A stretch of 64,000 nt of DNA, taken from Paludisphaera mucosa. GTDB lineage: Bacteria > Planctomycetota > Planctomycetia > Isosphaerales > Isosphaeraceae. Location: the NCBI RefSeq assembly GCF_029589435.1, contig NZ_JARRAG010000001.1:734808-798807 (forward strand). The letters run 5' to 3'. Below are positions 16,976-27,386 of the stretch, in pieces. The translations under genes and the position numbers were made by a program. Every line of letters begins with the position of its first letter. The stretch's first letter is position 1. Below the pieces are notes generated by a model, which was not told the origin of the DNA, did no database searches, and saw nothing but the letters and a program-made list of their open reading frames with translations.

Positions 16976-17010
16976 GGCCCGGACGCGATCCCCTCGATCG
17001 CGCCCGGGCC
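16976..17010 (+). terminator. Strong hairpin closing the GAF-HlyD/M50 operon
   Basis: GGCCCGG (16976-16982) pairs with CCGGGCC (17004-17010), and after one A/C mismatch CGCGATC (16984-16990) pairs with GATCGCG (16996-17002) around a five-base loop: fourteen GC-rich pairs in total. An outer 11-bp repeat (16961-16971 with 17005-17015) offers an alternative fold. There is no T-run behind it, so it may act with Rho or as an mRNA-end stabiliser. Confidence 0.5.
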
Positions 17011-17134
17011 TCGTCGCGTCGACGGCCGGACGCTTTTCCGGCGAACTTTCGAGGGGGCGACGTCGAATGATAGGTGTACCGATGAGGAGGTCGTCGATCC
17101 CCCGTCGTTCACCATAGAAGGAAGCGCAGCCCCG

Positions 17135-17902
17135 ATGAGACTCTCCTGGAAACTCGGCCGGATCGCGGGGATCGACGTATTCCTGCACCCGACCTTCTTC
17201 CTGATCTTCCTTTTCGAGGAAGCCCGCACGCGCCTGCCGCTGCTCCTGGCGATGTTCGGCTGCGTGCTGCTGCACGAGTTCGGCCACGCCCTGGCGGCCC
17301 GGCGTTTCGGCATCGAGACGGCCGACATCACCCTCTACCCGATCGGCGGCGTCGCCCGCCTGACGCGAATGCCCCGCGCCCCGGGCGTGGAGCTGGCGAT
17401 CGCGCTGGCGGGGCCCGCCGTGAACCTGGCGATCGCGGCCGGTCTCTATCTTTCGCTCGGCGTCTTTTCGACCGCCGGGATGGGCGAGTTCTTCGCCGAG
17501 CTGCTGGTGGTGAACCTGGTGCTGGCCGCGTTCAACATGATCCCGGCGTTCCCGATGGACGGCGGCCGCGTGCTGCGGGCCATGCTCAGCGGCTGGCTCG
17601 GCCGGGCGCGGGCCACGACGTTCGCGGCGAGCGTGGGCCGGGCGCTGGCGGTCGGCTTCGGGGTCTACAGCCTGCTGAACCTCGACCTTCTCCCGGTCGC
17701 GCTCGCCGCCTTCATCTACATGGCGGGGGGGGCCGAAGAGGCGGGCGTTCTGGCCGAGGAGCGGCGTCGGGGGGGCTCCGTCGAGGGCGTCGATTGGAGC
17801 GCGCCGGCGGGCTACCGCTGGGTCCAGACCGATCAGGGCGTCTGGCGGCTGGCGCCCGCCTCGGCCGCGTCGCGGGCCTCCTCGTGGGGCGGCGTGCGAT
17901 GA
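17135..17902 (+). CDS. Site-2 protease family protein (peptidase M50)
   Basis: 255 residues with about six membrane helices. Zinc ligands are His47 and His51 in HEFGH with Glu48 as the general base, and Asp142 in NMIPAFPMDGGRV, the standard third motif. MRLSWKLGRIAGIDVFLHPT at the start is the family N-terminus, so I take the ATG at 17135, which has GAAGG at a suitable distance. No PDZ or CBS domain is present, so it is the minimal SpoIVFB/Rip type. Substrates of this group are membrane-bound regulators. It lies 200 bases behind the M50-HlyD operon, separated by a hairpin, and its stop overlaps the next gene's start. Confidence 0.93.
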   Translation: MRLSWKLGRIAGIDVFLHPTFFLIFLFEEARTRLPLLLAMFGCVLLHEFGHALAARRFGIETADITLYPIGGVARLTRMPRAPGVELAIALAGPAVNLAIAAGLYLSLGVFSTAGMGEFFAELLVVNLVLAAFNMIPAFPMDGGRVLRAMLSGWLGRARATTFAASVGRALAVGFGVYSLLNLDLLPVALAAFIYMAGGAEEAGVLAEERRRGGSVEGVDWSAPAGYRWVQTDQGVWRLAPASAASRASSWGGVR

Positions 17903-18126
17903 GCTTGAAGCCGGTGGTCGAACTGGGGGTCGCGGAAGCCTACGCGATTCTCGCGGCGCGGCCGGAGGGCGAGGGGCTGCCGCCGCTCGACGCGATCGAG
18001 AACGAGGACTGGGGGCGGGACTTCCTGCTCAGCCGCTTCGAGGACGTCCCCGCCGCCGAGCTGGCGGCCCTCGGCCTGCGCTGGGACGACGGGACCCGCG
18101 ACGAGGCGGGACATCAGTCGGGCTGA
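17899..18126 (+). CDS. Small hypothetical protein coupled to M50 protease
   Basis: 75 residues, soluble, acidic, with no signal and no cysteine. The ATG overlaps the protease stop (ATGA), so it is likely translationally coupled. I recognise no domain; the central ENEDWGRDFLLSRFEDVPAAE may be a helical segment. The last 13 bases overlap the convergent DUF1080 gene. The coupling suggests work with the M50 protease, but this is inferred from position only. Confidence 0.65.
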   Translation: MSLKPVVELGVAEAYAILAARPEGEGLPPLDAIENEDWGRDFLLSRFEDVPAAELAALGLRWDDGTRDEAGHQSG

Positions 18127-18728
18127 ACCCGGATCGTCAGGTTCTTCCACTCGTAGGGCCCGGTCTTGTCGTACAGCCCGAGGTGCCCGCCCGCGGGATC
18201 GACGTCGTCGGCCACGGTGACGAGCACGTCGTTGAGGCTGACTTCCACGTGGGGGCCGATCGCCTTGAGCGACAGCTTCTGCCAGGCGCCCGGCTCCTTC
18301 GCGGCCGTCTTGAGGGCGTCGGCCTTGCGCTCGAACCGGGGCGGATTGGTGCCGTGGCCGAAGAGCATGAGCCTGCCCTCGCCGTCGGCCAGCGGGATCT
18401 GGTAGCCGCGTGCGGGCCAGAACGGCTCGGCCGGCGCGGATTCGGGGTTGGTGCGGAAGAAGAGCCCCCCCTCGGAGCCTTCCTTCAAGATCCGGAACTC
18501 CAGGTCGAGCTGGAAGTTCTTGTACGCCTTGGCGGTCCGCAGCCAGCCGCTGCCGGGCTTGCTCGTCAGGACCTCGTCGCGGACGACGAATCCGTCGCCG
18601 TGCTCGGCGACCCACCCTTCCAGCGACTTGCCGTCGAAGAGGGGGGCCGCCGGGGGGGGCTCGTCGAATCCGAGCAGGAGCACCGTCGACAGCAGGACGG
18701 TCGGGATCGCCCCCAGCAGACGTCTCAT
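18114..18728 (-). CDS. DUF1080 (3-keto-disaccharide hydrolase-like) secreted protein
   Basis: 204 residues. A signal peptide of about 21 residues (MRRLLGAIPTVLLSTVLLLG) is followed by a single jelly-roll DUF1080 domain: LFDGKSLEGWVAEHGDGF, YKNFQLDLEFRI, GGLFFRT, GYQIPL, and YDKTGPYEWKNLTIRV at the end. The family is abundant in planctomycetes and includes 3-keto-glycoside hydrolases and laminin-G-like sugar-binding proteins. The catalytic role cannot be confirmed. The minus strand reads CATAAT at 18837-18842, a possible -10. Confidence 0.9.
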   Translation of the reverse strand: MRRLLGAIPTVLLSTVLLLGFDEPPPAAPLFDGKSLEGWVAEHGDGFVVRDEVLTSKPGSGWLRTAKAYKNFQLDLEFRILKEGSEGGLFFRTNPESAPAEPFWPARGYQIPLADGEGRLMLFGHGTNPPRFERKADALKTAAKEPGAWQKLSLKAIGPHVEVSLNDVLVTVADDVDPAGGHLGLYDKTGPYEWKNLTIRVQPD

Positions 18729-18899
18729 CGTGGAAGCCTCGCGGTGCAGGATTCGGGAGCCGGATCTCGGGGCGGCCCGGCGTTGGGACGCGTCTGGACG
18801 CGGGGGTCGATGGGCGACGCGCCCGCATCCACACTGATTATGCCCTATCCCGAAGCCGATGGGTGGATCCGGGTCGGCTTCTGCGAAATTCGGCCGGGG

Positions 18900-20126
18900 T
18901 TAAGAGGGCTCCGCCTCCCCGGCCTGGATCCGGGCGGCCAGGTAATGGACCGGGTTCTTCATCCGGACCGCCGCCGCGGCCAGCCGGTCCAGCCGGCCCG
19001 AGCGCTGGCACAGCTCGGCGATCGAGGGGCAGGCGAGCAGGCCGTCGGGCACGTCCAGGAGATGCTCCGTCGCGACCTCGACCGCCTCGTCCTGCCGGCC
19101 CACCCGCATCAGCAGGTTGACGAGGACCTGGGCGGGGATGGTGCTCTGGACGTCCCCGTCCTCGGACGGGTCGCGCTCGTCCAGCTTGGCCCGGAAATGG
19201 GCGACGGCGGCGTCGACGTCGCGGCCCGTGAGCGCCTTCAGGTAGACGTTGTGGTCCTCGAAGGTCCGCTCGAACGGCGGCGCCGAGTCGTACTGGAGCC
19301 GCGGCGAGAGCCGGCGGCCGTACTCGGTCAGGTCGAGCGCCAGGCGGAGGGCCTCGGGGTCGGCCGCCGTCGCCGACCAGCGGACGACCGTGGTCAGGTG
19401 CGAGACGTCGGTGTGGTAGGCGTCGTCCGAGAAGAGCCAGTCGCGGCCCGCGATCAGCTCGGCGATCCCGGCCCCCGCCGCGGCCTGGGGCTGGCCGCGG
19501 CGGGTGACGTCGGCGCGGATGTTGTCGACGAGCGACTCGTGGAGGTGGCGGATCAGCCGCTCGACGCAGGCCGTCCGGACGGCCGGGTCGGCGGGGCCCG
19601 ACTGCTCCAGGGCCGTGATCGCCGGGCAAGGCCCGTAGCTCCGCAGGATCCACTCGAAGCCACGCGTCGGGTTCGCCCCCTGGTGGAAGGCGACGTCGAT
19701 GAGCGGGCCGATCCGGTCCGGGTCGTCGGGGGTCGGCAGGGCGGCGAGAGCCTCGGCCACCGGGCCGGGCTCGCCGATCGCCTGGAAGTAGGCCCAGGCG
19801 GTCGGGATCTCGCCGGCCGCCAGGAACCGCGAGCCGACGTGGCGCAGGGCCTCGACGTAGCGCTCTTCGAACCGCAGCCGATCGGCCTCGGGCAGGTCGG
19901 CGTAGCGGCCGACCTGGATCAGGGGGAGGCCCAGCTCGTGTCGGGCCTTCAGCAGGAGCGCGTCGAGCAGCAGGCGGTAGTTGCCGTCGCGCTCCAGGTC
20001 GGCGACGAGGCGGTCGATGGCCTCCGCGGGGCCGCCGCCGTCGAGCCGGGCGTCGAGGTCGGGGAAGCCGGGCTCGGCGACGGCGGTGGCGGCCGGGCTC
20101 GGCTCCGGCGTCTTGGGGTCTTTCAT
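18900..20126 (-). CDS. Conserved hypothetical protein, helical
   Basis: 408 residues, soluble, no signal peptide or membrane helix; predicted to be mostly helical with short TPR-like stretches near the end (VLVNLLMRVGRQDEAVEVATE). The start ATG at 20126 has AAGGGG just upstream on the minus strand. I recognise no named family. It lies 32 bases behind the LOG-family gene and is probably cotranscribed with it. A scaffold-like role is plausible from the helix repeats but not shown. Confidence 0.75.
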   Translation of the reverse strand: MKDPKTPEPSPAATAVAEPGFPDLDARLDGGGPAEAIDRLVADLERDGNYRLLLDALLLKARHELGLPLIQVGRYADLPEADRLRFEERYVEALRHVGSRFLAAGEIPTAWAYFQAIGEPGPVAEALAALPTPDDPDRIGPLIDVAFHQGANPTRGFEWILRSYGPCPAITALEQSGPADPAVRTACVERLIRHLHESLVDNIRADVTRRGQPQAAAGAGIAELIAGRDWLFSDDAYHTDVSHLTTVVRWSATAADPEALRLALDLTEYGRRLSPRLQYDSAPPFERTFEDHNVYLKALTGRDVDAAVAHFRAKLDERDPSEDGDVQSTIPAQVLVNLLMRVGRQDEAVEVATEHLLDVPDGLLACPSIAELCQRSGRLDRLAAAAVRMKNPVHYLAARIQAGEAEPS

Positions 20127-20158
20127 CGTCGGTCCCCTTCGGGTCGGGTCGTTCGGCC

Positions 20159-21118
20159 TTACTGGGCGTCGGCCTTGGTCGGGTCGACGGCCGTCGCGGG
20201 GGCGCCGGGCGGGTCGGCGTCGAGGCTGGCGCCGACGGAGTGCTTCCAGGCCTCCCAGCACCGGGTCTGGTAGCATTCTACGAGAACGTCGCGGATCTCT
20301 TCGAGCGAATCCGTGGCGATTAGGAGATTCATGTCCTCGGGCGAGATCGTCTTGCGTTCCAGCAGGGTCGACACGACCCAGTCGATCAGGCCCTGCCAGT
20401 AGGCCTTGCCATAGAGCAGGATCGGGAACCGCTTGATCTTCCGCGTCTGGACCAGCGTGAGGGCCTCGAACAGCTCGTCGAGCGTGCCGAAGCCGCCGGG
20501 GAAGATGACGAAGCCGTCCGAGAACTTGACGAACATCGTCTTGCGGACGAAGAAGTAGCGGAAGTTGATCGAGAGGTCGGTGTACGGGTTGGTCGCCTGC
20601 TCGAAGGGCAGCTCGATGTTGCAGCCGATCGAGTAGCCGCCGGCCTCCTGCGCGCCGCGGTTCGCCGCCTCCATGATCCCCGGGCCGCCGCCGGTGATGA
20701 CGGCGAAGCCGGCCTCGGAGAGCAGCCGGCCGAGCTTCCGCGCGTCGGCGTAGAGCGGGTCGGCCTCGCCCAGCCGGGCCGAGCCGAAGACGCTCACCGC
20801 CGCGCCGACCTCGGCGAGGGCGTTGATGCCGTGGACGAACTCGCCCTGGATCCGCAGGACCCGCCAGGGCTCCTCGTGGGTGAACGCGCCCAGCTCGGGC
20901 ATGCGGGGCGAGGGGGGCCGCTTTTCGCTCGTCGTCGCACGATTCAGGAGCTGCTCGTCCTCGGTGGGCTCGGCGGCCTTCATCCGCGGGTTCAGGCCGC
21001 GCCGGGCCCCCGGGGGCCTCTGGATGATTCGGGTTTTCCGGCCGTCCGCCCCATCGCCCTGGCGTCCATTCGCCAGCCCCCCGCAGGACGACTCGGGGGC
21101 GTCTTGATCGTGATCCAT
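20159..21118 (-). CDS. LOG family protein (TIGR00730, lysine decarboxylase-like Rossmann fold)
   Basis: 319 residues. The core motifs are GGGPGIMEAANRGA (residues 143-156) and PGGFGTLDE (207-215), with Arg192-Lys193 between them, which are the nucleotide-binding and catalytic signature of cytokinin phosphoribohydrolase/LOG proteins. Many bacterial members cleave the N-glycosidic bond of AMP or similar nucleotides. The first 75 residues are a charged extension without known motif; the true start could be the ATG at 20983 instead. It is followed by the 408-residue gene and is divergent from galT. Confidence 0.9.
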   Translation of the reverse strand: MDHDQDAPESSCGGLANGRQGDGADGRKTRIIQRPPGARRGLNPRMKAAEPTEDEQLLNRATTSEKRPPSPRMPELGAFTHEEPWRVLRIQGEFVHGINALAEVGAAVSVFGSARLGEADPLYADARKLGRLLSEAGFAVITGGGPGIMEAANRGAQEAGGYSIGCNIELPFEQATNPYTDLSINFRYFFVRKTMFVKFSDGFVIFPGGFGTLDELFEALTLVQTRKIKRFPILLYGKAYWQGLIDWVVSTLLERKTISPEDMNLLIATDSLEEIRDVLVECYQTRCWEAWKHSVGASLDADPPGAPATAVDPTKADAQ

Positions 21119-21186
21119 GAAACCGTCTGCTTTCCTCGTAGCGTGGGAGAGGCGGGTCGCGCCGTCGTGCTTTCTCGTCTATTCGC

Positions 21187-21192
21187 ATTATA
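21187..21192 (-). promoter_or_regulatory. Candidate -10 hexamer for the LOG gene
   Basis: The minus strand reads TATAAT in an AT-rich patch of the divergent gap, 69-74 bases upstream of the LOG start. No clear -35 is present. Confidence 0.4.
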
Positions 21193-21369
21193 CGCGCCGG
21201 GGCCGCCGGGAAACGGGTCGCGGCGGGGGGCCCCGCGGGGCCGCTGTCGGCTGGCGGAGCGGCGACCGGTCGGATACGGTGGTGGGCGTGCGAGCCGATC
21301 GGCCCCGCCGCGGGGGATCGATCGCCTGTGCGGAGGCTCGCCTATCGGCCTTCAGGGCCAGGGTCGTCG

Positions 21370-22414
<1,045 letters not shown>

Positions 22415-22422
<8 letters not shown>

Positions 22423-23860
22423 CGTCGAGGCGTTCCTCCGTTCGCTCGCGGCGGCGGGCTCCGGCGCCCTCTTCGAGGCCGGCCTGCCGATCGCGGTCGC
22501 CCGCGCGCCGGGGCGGCTCGACGTCATGGGCGGGATCGCCGACTACTCGGGCTCGCTGGTGCTCCAGATGCCGATCCGCGAGGCGGCCCTCGTCGCCGTG
22601 CAGGAGGTCGGGGAAGGGGAGGGACTGCGGATCGTCAGCGAGGCCGTCGAGGCCGGCGGCCCCTCGCGATCGTTCGCCCTCGACCGCGACGCGCTGGACA
22701 TTCTGCTGGACGCCTCCTACGAGCGGGCCCGGGAACTCCTGGGCCGCGTCCCGGACGCCTCCTGGGCCGGGTACGTCGCCGGGGTGCTGGTGGTTCTGGC
22801 CCGCGAGGAAGGGGGGCGGTTCGGCCGCGGCCTGCGGATCCTGGTGCGGTCGGAGGTCCCCGAGGGCAAGGGGGTCAGCTCCTCCGCGGCGGTGGAGGTC
22901 GCGACGATGCGGGCCGTCGCGGCGGCGACCGGCCTGGAGCTGGAAGGGAGTCGGCTGGCGTCGCTCTGCCAGCGGGTCGAGAACTACGTCGTCGGCGCGC
23001 CGTGCGGGATCATGGACCAGACGGCCTCGGCCCTGGGCCGGGAGGGCGAGCTGCTCGCGTTGCTCTGCCAGCCGGCCGAGGTGCGAGGCTTCGTGCCGAT
23101 CCCGGCGTCGATCGGCTTCTGGGGGGTCGACTCGGGGATCCGCCACGCGGTCGGCGGCAGCGACTACGGGGCCGTCCGCACGGGGGCGTTCATGGGCTAC
23201 CGGATCCTCGCAGACCTGGCGGGCCTGCGGCCCTCGGGCCGCGACGAGGCCGGCGTCCTGACCATCGACGACCCGGCCTGGCGCGGGTTCCTGGCGAACG
23301 TGACGCCCGAGGAATTCGAGCGCCGGTTCCGCGACCGCCTGCCCGAGACGATCTCCGGCGCGGAGTTCCTCGAACGCCACCAGGGGCTGACCGACCCCGT
23401 CACCCGCGTCGACCCGGCCCGGACGTACGCCGTCCGGCAGCCGACGGCCCACCCCGTTTACGAGAACGACCGCGTGCGCCGGTTCGCCGCGCTGCTGGGA
23501 TCGGCCCATGACGAGGCTTCGCTGCGGGCGATGGGCGAGCTGATGGCCGGCTCGCACGCCAGCTATTCGGCCTGCGGCCTGGGCTCGGGCGGCACCGACC
23601 GGCTCGTCGAGCTGGTCCGCGAGGCGGGCCCGGCCGCCGGCCTGTATGGGGCCAAGATCACCGGCGGCGGCAGCGGCGGCACGGTCGCGATCCTGGGAAA
23701 GGCCGACGCCGGCGCGGCCGTCGCCGAACTGGCCCGCCGCTACGGCCGCGAGACCGGCCGTGCGGCCCACGTCTTCGAGGGGTCGTCTCCCGGCGCCTGC
23801 CAGTTCGGGACGCGACTGCACACGATCAGCCGGGAGGAGCGAACGTGCCCGACGCCTTGA
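22415..23860 (+). CDS. GHMP-family sugar kinase, L-arabinokinase/galactokinase type
   Basis: 481 residues, longer than the 380-residue GalK. Motif 1 is [16 protein letters not shown] (31-46), where galactokinases have GRxNxIGEHTDY; this variant is characteristic of plant arabinokinase ARA1 and its bacterial relatives. Motif 2, the ATP phosphate loop, is [15 protein letters not shown] (149-163), and motif 3 is [11 protein letters not shown] (412-422). The enzyme should phosphorylate the anomeric carbon of a sugar to give a sugar-1-phosphate for the upstream GalT-like enzyme. It overlaps galT by eight bases and the mutase by 16, indicating coupled translation. Galactose and L-arabinose are both possible substrates. 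Confidence 0.9.
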
Positions 23861-25356
23861 ACCTCTCGATGTTCCGCGCCTACGACATCCGCACGCCCTC
23901 GGCCGACCTGACGCCCGAGCTGGCCGAGCGGCTGTCGCACGCCGAGGCCCTCTACTTCCGAGACGTCCTCAAGGCCCCCGGCGTGGTCCTCGCCCACGAC
24001 GCCCGCTCCACCGGCCCGAAGTACCTGACGATCGCCGCCGAGGTCTATCGCAAGGCGGGCCTGGACGTCGTCTGGCTCCCCGGCGTCGCCTCGACGTCGG
24101 CCTTCTACTTCGCGGCGATGCGGCGGCCCGAGCTGGCGGCGGTCATGGTCGGGGCCTCGCACAACCCCGCCGGGGATACGGGACGGAAGATCCTCGGCCC
24201 CGGAGTCGCGCCCATCGCCCGCGCGATCGGCCCGAGCGGAGGGCTCGACGAGATCCAGCGTTTCTACGAGTTCGGGCTTTCGTCCGCCGCGTCCGCGCCG
24301 GGCCGCATCACGGCCGACGACCCGACCGACGAATTCGTCCGCTTCAGCATGGACCTCGCCGGCGTCGAGCCGGGCTCGCTGCGGGGCGTGAGGCTGTTCC
24401 AGGACTACCTGTTCGGCGCCGCCGGCCGCGAGATGGGGCTGGCCTTCACCCGCGCGGGCGCGGCGCTCCATCCGATGCACTTCGCCGCCGACGGCGCGTT
24501 CCCGCTGGGCGACCCCAACCCGGTGAAGCCGGCGGTGATCCGCGAGGGGCTGGAGGCGATGACGGCCGGCGGGTTCCTGGCCGGCATGTTCTTCGACGGC
24601 GACGGCGACCGGCTCGACGTCTACCGGGGCGACGGCGCGTACCTCTCGTCGAGCTTCGTCTACGCGGCGATCCTCCCCGAGATCCGCAAGCGGTTCCCGG
24701 GCGAGGGCCTGGGCGTCTTCGCCGACCTCAAGTGCAATCCGCTGGCGATCGTCGAGATGGCCCGCTGCGGCCTGACCGTCGACGTGATCCGCAACGGTCA
24801 TTCCCAGATCAAACAGAGCCTGATCGACGACCCGAGTCGGCTCGGCGCCGTCGAGGAATCGGCCCACTTCTACGAGGCCTTCTCGCCCCCCGGCGGCGGC
24901 CGATACTGCACCGAGAACACGCTCTACCTGGCCCTGCTGGTCGCCCGCGTCTGGTCGGAGGATCCCGAGCGGTTCGACCGTCTGTTCGAGATCCAGAAGA
25001 CGACGGCCCGCGAGCGGGAATGGGGCTACAAATTCCCGACCGACGCCCGCCGCCAGGAGGCGCTCGACGCCGTCCGCGAGCATTTCGAGGCCCGCGGGGC
25101 GGCGACGATGAGCCGGATGAAGAACGGCATGGACCTGGAGGCCACCCTCCTGCGCCGGGGGCTGCCGTTCGACGTCGACCAGCACACGCGGCTGCCGGCC
25201 GACTGGCTCCAGGTCTGCCAGCGGGTCTCGCAGAGCGAGGACGGCCTGGCTCGCTGGGAGGTCGTCGCGGCCGTCCCCGAGCTGGCGAGCCGGGCCCGGC
25301 GCGAGATCGCCGAGGTCGTCGCCCGCCACGGCGCCGGCGCCGAGTACCAGGGCTGA
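23845..25356 (+). CDS. Phosphoglucomutase/phosphomannomutase
   Basis: 503 residues, alpha-D-phosphohexomutase superfamily. The catalytic phosphoserine is Ser105 in VGASHNPAG, the magnesium loop is DGDGDR (251-256) and the sugar-binding loop is EESAHF (337-342). The GTG at 23845 is chosen because GGGAGGAG lies just before it. It interconverts hexose 6- and 1-phosphates and would feed glucose-1-phosphate from the GalT reaction into central metabolism. It is the third gene of the operon; a symporter gene follows after 52 bases. Confidence 0.93.
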   Translation: MPDALNLSMFRAYDIRTPSADLTPELAERLSHAEALYFRDVLKAPGVVLAHDARSTGPKYLTIAAEVYRKAGLDVVWLPGVASTSAFYFAAMRRPELAAVMVGASHNPAGDTGRKILGPGVAPIARAIGPSGGLDEIQRFYEFGLSSAASAPGRITADDPTDEFVRFSMDLAGVEPGSLRGVRLFQDYLFGAAGREMGLAFTRAGAALHPMHFAADGAFPLGDPNPVKPAVIREGLEAMTAGGFLAGMFFDGDGDRLDVYRGDGAYLSSSFVYAAILPEIRKRFPGEGLGVFADLKCNPLAIVEMARCGLTVDVIRNGHSQIKQSLIDDPSRLGAVEESAHFYEAFSPPGGGRYCTENTLYLALLVARVWSEDPERFDRLFEIQKTTAREREWGYKFPTDARRQEALDAVREHFEARGAATMSRMKNGMDLEATLLRRGLPFDVDQHTRLPADWLQVCQRVSQSEDGLARWEVVAAVPELASRARREIAEVVARHGAGAEYQG

Positions 25357-25408
25357 CGAGGCCCGCGTTCCGATCCCCCCCTCTCCCCATCGACCCTGGA
25401 CGCGAACG

Positions 25409-27139
25409 ATGAACGGACTAGCAACCGCCCCCTGGCTCCTCGCCCAGCAGGCCGCCGTCGAGGCCCCGTTGATCTCGCTGGGGGTCCTCGACCTGGCGAT
25501 CATCGTCGTCTACTTCGTGATGGTCCTGGGGATCGGCTGGTACCTCAAGCAGCAGACCACCACGGGCGAGGACTTCTTCCTCGCCGGCCGCGAGATGACC
25601 GCCTGGATCGCCGGCCTCAGCTTCCTGTCGGCCAACCTGGGCTCGCTGGAGCTGATGGGCTGGGCCGCGGCGGCCTATCAGTACGGCATCCTGGGGACGC
25701 ACTGGTACTGGATCGGCGCGATCCCGGCCATGCTGTTCCTGGGCCTGATCATGATGCCCTTCTACTACATTTCCAAGACCCACTCCGTCCCGGGCTACCT
25801 GAAGCTGCGGTTCGGCGAGGCCAGCCGGGGCTTCGCGGCGATCTCGTTCGCGTTCATGACGATCCTGATGAGCGGGATCAACATGTACTCGATGGCCCTG
25901 GTGATGAAGGTCGTCCTGGGCTGGGACATCCACTTCAGCATCTGGGTCTCGTCGCTCACCGTGGCGGCCTACGTGGCCCTCGGCGGCCTCAAGTCGGCGA
26001 TCTTCAACGAGGTCCTGCAGTTCGTGTTGATCTGGGCGGGTGCCCTGCTGGTGCCGATCCTGGGGCTGTACGAGGTCGGCGGCTGGGGCGGGCTGAAGGA
26101 GCGGATCGCGCAGAACCTGGGGCGCGGCGACTACGTCCACCTGTGGAGCACGCTGGGCTCGTTCCAGGACAACCCGATGGGCATCCACTGGACGGGCATC
26201 GTGCTGGGCCTGGGCTGGGTGATCTCGTTCGGCTACTGGACGACCGACTTCCTGGTCGTCCAGCGGGTGCTGGCGGCGAAGGACCTGAGGGCGGCCAAGG
26301 CGGCCCCGGTCATCGGCGCGGCGTTCAAGATGGCCGTGCCGTTCATCGTGATCCTGCCCGGCCTGCTCGGCCTGGCCCTGCTCGACGTCAAGCTGATGCC
26401 CGAGGCCGAGGCCCTCAAAACCGGGGGCCACAGCTACAACGAGGTGCTCCCCCTGATGCTCGCGCGGTACTGCGGCCCGGGGCTGCTGGGGCTGGGGATC
26501 ACGGCCCTGATCGCCGGCTTCATGGCGGGCATGGCCGGCAACGTGAGCGCCTTCGCGACCGTCTGGACCTACGACGTCTACCGGGCCTACATCAACAAGG
26601 ACGCGACCGACGCCCACTACCTGAACCACGGCCGGCTCTGCACCATCGTGGGCGTGGTCGTGAGCATCGGCGCGGCTTACCTGGTCATGCATTTCGCCAG
26701 CATCATGGACTACGTCCAGGCGCTCTTCAGCTTCTTCATCGCCCCCCTGTTCGGCACGGTCCTGCTGGGGATGCTCTGGAAGCGGGCCTCCCCCGCGGGC
26801 GGCTTCTACGGCCTGCTGGCGGGCACCCTGTCGTCGATCGGCATGTGGATCTGGGTCCGGCTCGACCCGGGCGCCCTGGCGATCGTCGCCCTGTCGAGCC
26901 ACGCCCAGGCGATGGCCGAGAACATGTACCGGGCGCTCTGGTCGTGGATCGTCTGCGTCGTCGTGACCGTGGCGGTCAGCTACGCCACGAAGCCCAAGCC
27001 CGACTCCGAGCTGGTCGGCCTGGTCTACGGCTGCACCGAGCTGCCCGACGAGGGCGACGCCCCGTGGCACGAGCGCCCGGCCTTCTGGGCGGCGGCCGTC
27101 GGGGTTGTCTTCGTGATCCTGAACGTCCTCTTCTGGTGA
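25409..27139 (+). CDS. Sodium:solute symporter (SSS family)
   Basis: 576 residues with about 13-14 membrane helices. LKQQTTTGEDFFLAGREM after the first helix is the family signature, followed by SFLSANLGSLELMGWAAAAY and the LGGLKSAIFNEVLQ segment. Members import sugars, amino acids, vitamins or carboxylates with sodium. The position right behind galT, sugar kinase and mutase suggests a sugar as substrate. A 74-residue membrane protein gene follows 22 bases later and is likely part of the same transport unit. Confidence 0.93.
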   Translation: MNGLATAPWLLAQQAAVEAPLISLGVLDLAIIVVYFVMVLGIGWYLKQQTTTGEDFFLAGREMTAWIAGLSFLSANLGSLELMGWAAAAYQYGILGTHWYWIGAIPAMLFLGLIMMPFYYISKTHSVPGYLKLRFGEASRGFAAISFAFMTILMSGINMYSMALVMKVVLGWDIHFSIWVSSLTVAAYVALGGLKSAIFNEVLQFVLIWAGALLVPILGLYEVGGWGGLKERIAQNLGRGDYVHLWSTLGSFQDNPMGIHWTGIVLGLGWVISFGYWTTDFLVVQRVLAAKDLRAAKAAPVIGAAFKMAVPFIVILPGLLGLALLDVKLMPEAEALKTGGHSYNEVLPLMLARYCGPGLLGLGITALIAGFMAGMAGNVSAFATVWTYDVYRAYINKDATDAHYLNHGRLCTIVGVVVSIGAAYLVMHFASIMDYVQALFSFFIAPLFGTVLLGMLWKRASPAGGFYGLLAGTLSSIGMWIWVRLDPGALAIVALSSHAQAMAENMYRALWSWIVCVVVTVAVSYATKPKPDSELVGLVYGCTELPDEGDAPWHERPAFWAAAVGVVFVILNVLFW

Positions 27140-27161
27140 CGGCGGCGAAGGGAGAACTCTC

Positions 27162-27386
27162 GTGATCGAAGGCGGCCGACTCTCGATCTGGTTCTTCGTG
27201 GGCCTGATGCTCACGATCTACGGCGTCATGATCCTGGGGGCGGGCCTCTACGGCCTGGCGCATCCGCCGGCCGTGAAGCTCGCCTGGCTCCACGCCGACC
27301 TCTGGTGGGGCGCGGTCCTGCTGGCCGGGGGCCTCATCTACCTCCGCGCCTTCAACCCGTACAAGGTCCGCCGGCCCTCGCGCTGA
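27162..27386 (+). CDS. Small two-helix membrane protein behind the symporter
   Basis: 74 residues with two hydrophobic segments (about 10-31 and 45-63) and a basic C-terminal tail. The start is a GTG 22 bases behind the symporter stop, with GAAGGGAG upstream. No named domain is recognised. Small membrane subunits next to SSS transporters are known in some bacteria to stabilise or regulate the transporter; that role here is inference. Confidence 0.75.
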   Translation: MIEGGRLSIWFFVGLMLTIYGVMILGAGLYGLAHPPAVKLAWLHADLWWGAVLLAGGLIYLRAFNPYKVRRPSR

